This document shows positions 5,998 to 9,019 of a stretch of DNA of 9,019 nt, one piece after another. Position 1 is the first letter of the stretch, and each line of letters opens with the position of its first letter. The DNA comes from Candidatus Nitrosopumilus sp. (GTDB lineage Archaea > Thermoproteota > Nitrososphaeria > Nitrososphaerales > Nitrosopumilaceae), in assembly GCA_029863665.1 (NCBI GenBank), contig JAOTUX010000031.1, forward strand, positions 1 through 9,019, in the 5' to 3' direction. The notes under the pieces were generated by a model. It ran no database searches. It was not told the DNA's origin and was given only the letters and a program-made list of their open reading frames with translations. The position numbers were made by a program, and so were the translations under genes.

Positions 5998-7398
5998 ATG
6001 TCTCAAGAATTTCTATCAAAACTAAACACAATCCTCATTGATGAGATCTCCTCATCAAGAAATGAACCAGGTTGGCTAAAAGATTACAGAAAGAACTCGC
6101 TTTCAGTATATGAGAAATTACCCATTGAACTGTCTCCTCTTTACAATAAATACACTGATGCAAAAAAGATGGATCCGGACAAAGTTTCTCTTTCAACATC
6201 TACTGCTGAAACAATTCCTAACTTTCTAACAAAACGATTAGGTGAACTAAAAAATGAAATTTGTATAATACAAATTGGGACTAACATTCATAGAATTAAT
6301 CTCCCCGATGAACTAAAATCAAAAGGATTAGTAATCTCTTCACTTTCTGATGCAATAGAAAATAATTCTGAATTGGTGAAAAAAGCATTAGATGCGTCAA
6401 ACTCAAATGATGACAAATTTACCGCATTAAATAATGCTGCATTTAATTCAGGAATATTCATCCATATTCCACGTAATTTAATAGTAGAGAAACCAATTCA
6501 TTTCTTAGCATGTCTTTCTGAAGATGGACATTCAACCATTTCGAGAAATATTATCTTTGCAGATGAAAGTAGTAAGGCAACAATTGTACAGGAATTATAC
6601 TCTCCAAAAATTGACACCCAGCAAGCTTACTTGGAATTAATGAATACTAATCTTGGTGCAAATGCACAATTAGATGTTACCACTTTGCAAATGATTGATC
6701 AACATGCAGTAGCATTTTCAACAAGACGAACAGATCTGGCACAAGATTCTAAGGTAAATTGGTATTCTGGATTATTTGGTTCAATACTGTCTAGATACAA
6801 AATAGAATATTTCCTTAACGGAACTGGTGCCTCATCTAATGATTCTGAAGTAATTTTTGGAAATAATGAACAATCATTTGACATTCAAACTAATGTTAAC
6901 CATGAAAGTCCATCTACTGAAGGAAGAGTAGTTGAAAAATCTATTCTTAGAAACAAATCAAAATCACTCTTCAAGGGAATGATTAGAATCAAAGAAAATG
7001 CTACAAAATCAAACTCATTTCTATCTGGTCGTTCAATTCTTTTGGATAAAGATGCAAAATCTGATGCGATACCTGGATTGGAGATTTTTACTAATGATGT
7101 AAAGGCCACTCATTCTGCTTCTGTTGCACAAATTGATGAAGAACAAATCTTTTACCTTAAATCTAGATGTCTTAGCCATGAAGAGGCTGAGAGAACCATT
7201 GTTGAAGGATTTTTGGAACCACTTTCAAGAAAAATGTCATTCCAAGTAAGAGCCTGGATTGCTTATCTGATTGAGTCAAAATGGGATAACAAAGAACTTA
7301 CAATTAACACTGATGAAGAACTAGCCAAGTTTGTTGAAATTGAAGAGACACGTTATAATGAAGATTCTGAAATTGAACAACACTACAAGTATAGGTGA
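5998..7398 (+). CDS. sufD: Fe-S cluster assembly protein SufD
   Basis: Partner of SufB in the SufBCD scaffold, needed for iron entry and assembly in characterised systems. It is a paralogue of the preceding gene (also 466 residues) with much lower conservation, as is usual for SufD. Family marks: the N-terminal NEPGWLKDYRKNSL (22-35), the beta-helix entry DDKFTALNNAAFNSGIFIHIPRN (138-160), KSLFKGMIRI (322-331), SGRSILLDKDAKSDAIPGLEI (343-363), and ATHSASVAQIDEEQIFYLKSR (370-390), where His372 matches the functional SufD histidine. The positions of SufB Cys232 and Cys376 are non-cysteine here (QELYSP and LSGRS), which separates it from SufB. It begins 23 bp after sufB with no visible Shine-Dalgarno site. 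An acidic tail (from about 437, EELAKFVEIEET) follows the core. GTG at 7395 or TTG at 7404 then starts the Rieske gene. Confidence 0.94.
   Translation: MSQEFLSKLNTILIDEISSSRNEPGWLKDYRKNSLSVYEKLPIELSPLYNKYTDAKKMDPDKVSLSTSTAETIPNFLTKRLGELKNEICIIQIGTNIHRINLPDELKSKGLVISSLSDAIENNSELVKKALDASNSNDDKFTALNNAAFNSGIFIHIPRNLIVEKPIHFLACLSEDGHSTISRNIIFADESSKATIVQELYSPKIDTQQAYLELMNTNLGANAQLDVTTLQMIDQHAVAFSTRRTDLAQDSKVNWYSGLFGSILSRYKIEYFLNGTGASSNDSEVIFGNNEQSFDIQTNVNHESPSTEGRVVEKSILRNKSKSLFKGMIRIKENATKSNSFLSGRSILLDKDAKSDAIPGLEIFTNDVKATHSASVAQIDEEQIFYLKSRCLSHEEAERTIVEGFLEPLSRKMSFQVRAWIAYLIESKWDNKELTINTDEELAKFVEIEETRYNEDSEIEQHYKYR
7393..7398 (+). promoter_or_regulatory. Shine-Dalgarno site deciding the Rieske gene start
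   Basis: AGGTGA overlapping the sufD stop, five bases (all T) before TTG at 7404. This is the same arrangement as GGTGA-AAAA-TTG before hemC. It argues for the TTG at 7404 over the GTG at 7395, because that GTG is itself part of the Shine-Dalgarno sequence. Confidence 0.7.
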
Positions 7399-7403
7399 TT
7401 TTT

Positions 7404-7712
7404 TTGTCTAAGTGGATTAAAGCTTGCAGTTTAGAGCAGGTAAAAGAAGGACAACTTTTTGGATTTGTTAGCGATGATAACAAAATACTGTTGGCTAATC
7501 TTAAAGGAAAAATTCATGCAACTGACTTAATCTGTACTCATGCTGATGCTGATTTATCTACGGGATTCCTTAGTGAAGAGGGTGTAAGATGCCCATTACA
7601 TCTTTCTGTTTTTAATTTAGATGATGGCAAACCACAAAACCTTCCTGCTGAAATACCTCTTAAAACATACAATGTTAAAATAGACGATGACGAAATTTAT
7701 GTGGAGCTTTAA
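7404..7712 (+). CDS. Rieske-type [2Fe-2S] ferredoxin of the suf operon
   Basis: Small soluble electron carrier with a Rieske fold, 102 residues from the TTG at 7404 (MSKWIKACSL). Cluster ligands are plain: CTH (Cys44, His46), then 16 residues, then CPLH (Cys63, His66), followed by LSVFNLDDGKP as in ring-hydroxylase ferredoxin components. It has no membrane anchor, so it is not a bc1-type Rieske protein. It lies between sufD and sufS, 3 bp before sufS, so it is certainly co-transcribed. From memory, actinobacterial suf operons carry a similar ferredoxin-like gene after sufD. A role in delivering electrons for persulfide or cluster reduction is inference; it could instead be merely a client of the operon. 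A nitrite-reductase NirD-like or dioxygenase role is unlikely without a partner enzyme nearby. A start at GTG 7395 would add MIF and overlap sufD by 4 bp. Confidence 0.9.
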   Translation: MSKWIKACSLEQVKEGQLFGFVSDDNKILLANLKGKIHATDLICTHADADLSTGFLSEEGVRCPLHLSVFNLDDGKPQNLPAEIPLKTYNVKIDDDEIYVEL

Positions 7713-7715
7713 GAT

Positions 7716-8960
7716 ATGCAAAGTACTGAATCTCTATTTGAAAACGTGAGAAAAGATTTCCCAATACTTGAAAGAACTGTTAGAGATAACAAACCCCTTG
7801 TTTATCTTGATAATGCATCTACAACACAAAAACCAAATCAAGTAATTGATTCTATCACTGATTATTATCAAAACCATAATGCAAATATCCACAGAGCAGT
7901 TTATGCTTTAGCTGAAGAAGCCACTGAAGCATATGAGGCAACACGAGATAAAATTGCAGATTTCATTAACATAAAAAATCGTCAAGAAATAATTTTTGTT
8001 CGAGGAACTACTGAGGCAATTAACTTAGTTGCTTATGCTTGGGGTAGGCCTCATATCAAAGAAGGTGACATTATTGTTACTACTGAGTATGAACATCACA
8101 GCAACATTGTACCATGGCAACTTCTCACACAAGAAAAAGGTGCTAAATTAGAATATATTGGAATGGATGATAATGGAGAACTTATTCTAGATGATCTTGA
8201 TAAATATCTTGCAACAGGTAAAGTCAAACTTGTAACATTTAGTTTAATGTCTAATGTTCTTGGAACTATTACTGATGCTGAAAAAATCATTGAGAAATGT
8301 AAGGCAGCTGGTGTCCTTACTCTGATTGATGGTGCCCAAGCTGTCCCTCACATGAAAGTCGATCTTGAAAAATTAGGATGTGATTTTTTTGCATTTTCTG
8401 GACACAAAATGTTGGGCCCTACCGGAATTGGCATTTTATGGGTTAGAAAATCAATTCTAGAAACTATGAGTCCCTTTCATGGAGGTGGTGATATGATTAG
8501 AGAGGTTCACAAATATGAAACTACGTGGAATGATTTGCCCTATAAATTTGAGGCAGGAACTCCAAATATTGCTGATGTTGTAGGGTTTGGGGCTGCTATT
8601 GATTATCTTACTAAAATTGGAATGGATAATGTACGAGAACATGAAGTTGAACTAACAAAATATGCTATCGAGAAATTATCTGCAGTAAAGGGACTTCATA
8701 TCTATGGAACAAAAGATATTTCAAAACGTGGTGGCGTAATCTCATTTAATTTTGCAGATGTTCATCCACACGATGTTGCACAGATTATTGATGAAGAAGG
8801 AATTGCAGTTCGTTCCGGTCATCATTGCGCACAAGTATTAATGGAGAGACTAAGTGTTGCTGCAACATCTAGGGCTAGCTTTTACATTTACAATACTAAA
8901 CAAGACATTGATATTCTGGTAAATTCATTAAATGTTGTGGCAAAGGTGTTCAAATTATGA
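7716..8960 (+). CDS. sufS: Cysteine desulfurase SufS (group II)
   Basis: PLP enzyme that removes sulfur from L-cysteine as an enzyme-bound persulfide for cluster assembly; cytosolic. At 414 residues it has normal length. Features in order: YLDNASTTQKP (30-40), NIHRAVYALAEEATEAYE (57-74), GTTEAINLVA (97-106), TEYEHHSN (123-130) with the PLP-stacking histidine, IDGAQAVPH (204-212) with the PLP-binding Asp205, FSGHKMLGPTG (227-237) with Schiff-base Lys231, the GGGDMI loop (256-261), FEAGTPNI (278-285), RSGHHCAQ (366-373) with catalytic Cys371, and RASFYIYNT (386-394). The short Cys loop (RSGHHCAQVLM) is of the SufS/CsdA type, not the longer IscS loop. GTGGAG at 7701-7706 serves as Shine-Dalgarno site nine bases before the ATG. 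The gene overlaps sufU by 4 bp (ATGA), matching the known SufS-SufU partnership. Confidence 0.97.
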   Translation: MQSTESLFENVRKDFPILERTVRDNKPLVYLDNASTTQKPNQVIDSITDYYQNHNANIHRAVYALAEEATEAYEATRDKIADFINIKNRQEIIFVRGTTEAINLVAYAWGRPHIKEGDIIVTTEYEHHSNIVPWQLLTQEKGAKLEYIGMDDNGELILDDLDKYLATGKVKLVTFSLMSNVLGTITDAEKIIEKCKAAGVLTLIDGAQAVPHMKVDLEKLGCDFFAFSGHKMLGPTGIGILWVRKSILETMSPFHGGGDMIREVHKYETTWNDLPYKFEAGTPNIADVVGFGAAIDYLTKIGMDNVREHEVELTKYAIEKLSAVKGLHIYGTKDISKRGGVISFNFADVHPHDVAQIIDEEGIAVRSGHHCAQVLMERLSVAATSRASFYIYNTKQDIDILVNSLNVVAKVFKL

Positions 8961-9019
8961 GTAGCAATGCAGATATCTACCATGAAATGATTGTTGATTA
9001 TTCAAGAAACCCCATAAAT
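8957..9019 (+). CDS. sufU: SufU/IscU-like Fe-S assembly protein, N-terminal 21 residues
   Basis: Only the beginning is in the window; the frame is open to the last base. The visible sequence MSSNADIYHEMIVDYSRNPIN has the signature opening of SufU/IscU proteins (IY-E-I-DY--NP-N). Its ATG overlaps the sufS stop, and AGGTG at 8944-8948 gives a good Shine-Dalgarno site eight bases away. In characterised SufS-SufU pairs, SufU is a zinc-dependent sulfur acceptor that activates SufS. The cysteines and any metal-binding Asp lie outside the window, so SufU and a true IscU scaffold cannot be separated here; the operon context favours SufU. Confidence 0.85.
   Translation, partial: MSSNADIYHEMIVDYSRNPIN

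Noticed and set aside
6699..7109. Two consecutive minus-strand frames inside sufD
   Set aside because: Abutting short antisense frames within an intact conserved gene, without motifs or start signals.
7395..7712. GTG at 7395 as the Rieske start
   Set aside because: That GTG is part of the AGGTGA Shine-Dalgarno sequence for the TTG at 7404, and the added residues MIF are not expected at this N-terminus. Not fully excluded.
7404..7712. Rieske protein as NirD-type nitrite reductase subunit or dioxygenase ferredoxin
   Set aside because: The domain is compatible with either, but no catalytic partner is present and it is locked between sufD and sufS.
8096..8642. Minus-strand frames inside sufS
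   Set aside because: Antisense to the conserved PLP enzyme core; no family resemblance.
1..9019. CRISPR array, tRNA/rRNA gene, insertion sequence, integrase or prophage signal
   Set aside because: No spaced direct repeats, no cloverleaf-like sequence with a CCA-side stem, no transposase or recombinase motifs, and gene content and base composition look uniform throughout.

Overview
The window looks like a chromosomal piece of an ammonia-oxidising-type thaumarchaeon (Nitrososphaerota, probably Nitrosopumilales). The evidence is an AT-rich genome, tightly packed one-strand operons with TTG, GTG and ATG starts, internal genes preceded by GGTG/GGAG-type Shine-Dalgarno sites, a strong archaeal TATA box about 25 bp before a start codon that has no leader, and the combination of archaeal-type tetrapyrrole and SUF genes. 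The taxon comes from recognising protein style; no database search was run. Every gene found is on the + strand.

Layout. Positions 1-461 hold the C-terminal two-thirds of an aquaporin-family channel that begins upstream of the window. Positions 487-4233 hold a compact tetrapyrrole block, hemL-hemC-cobA-hemD. Its last three junctions are overlapping stop/start codons. Positions 4234-4573 form the main non-operonic gap. It contains a 52-residue ORF (4275-4433) with one CPHC knuckle and a lysine-rich tail, then a regulatory stretch with a 7-bp-arm inverted repeat and a clear TATA box. Positions 4574-9019 hold a SUF iron-sulfur cluster operon: sufB, sufD, a Rieske [2Fe-2S] ferredoxin, sufS and the first 21 codons of sufU, which runs off the window.

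How the genes work together. HemL makes 5-aminolevulinate, HemC makes hydroxymethylbilane, HemD closes it to uroporphyrinogen III, and CobA methylates that to precorrin-2, the branch point to siroheme, cobalamin and archaeal-type heme. HemA and HemB are not in view. In the SUF operon SufS takes sulfur from cysteine, SufU is probably the sulfur acceptor or relay, SufB/SufD form the scaffold, and the Rieske protein may supply electrons. The ATPase SufC, which SufBD normally needs, is absent from the visible part of the operon. The two blocks are linked in theme: siroheme and many enzymes of the organism depend on Fe-S clusters.

Most of the window is conserved housekeeping DNA. The less ordinary points are the small CPHC/poly-Lys ORF, two palindromes at the sufB and sufD starts, the Rieske gene inside a SUF operon without sufC, a T7 run between the Rieske ribosome-binding site and its start, and a HemL whose PLP-lysine loop departs from the usual sequence. 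I found no sign of a wholly new multi-gene system.
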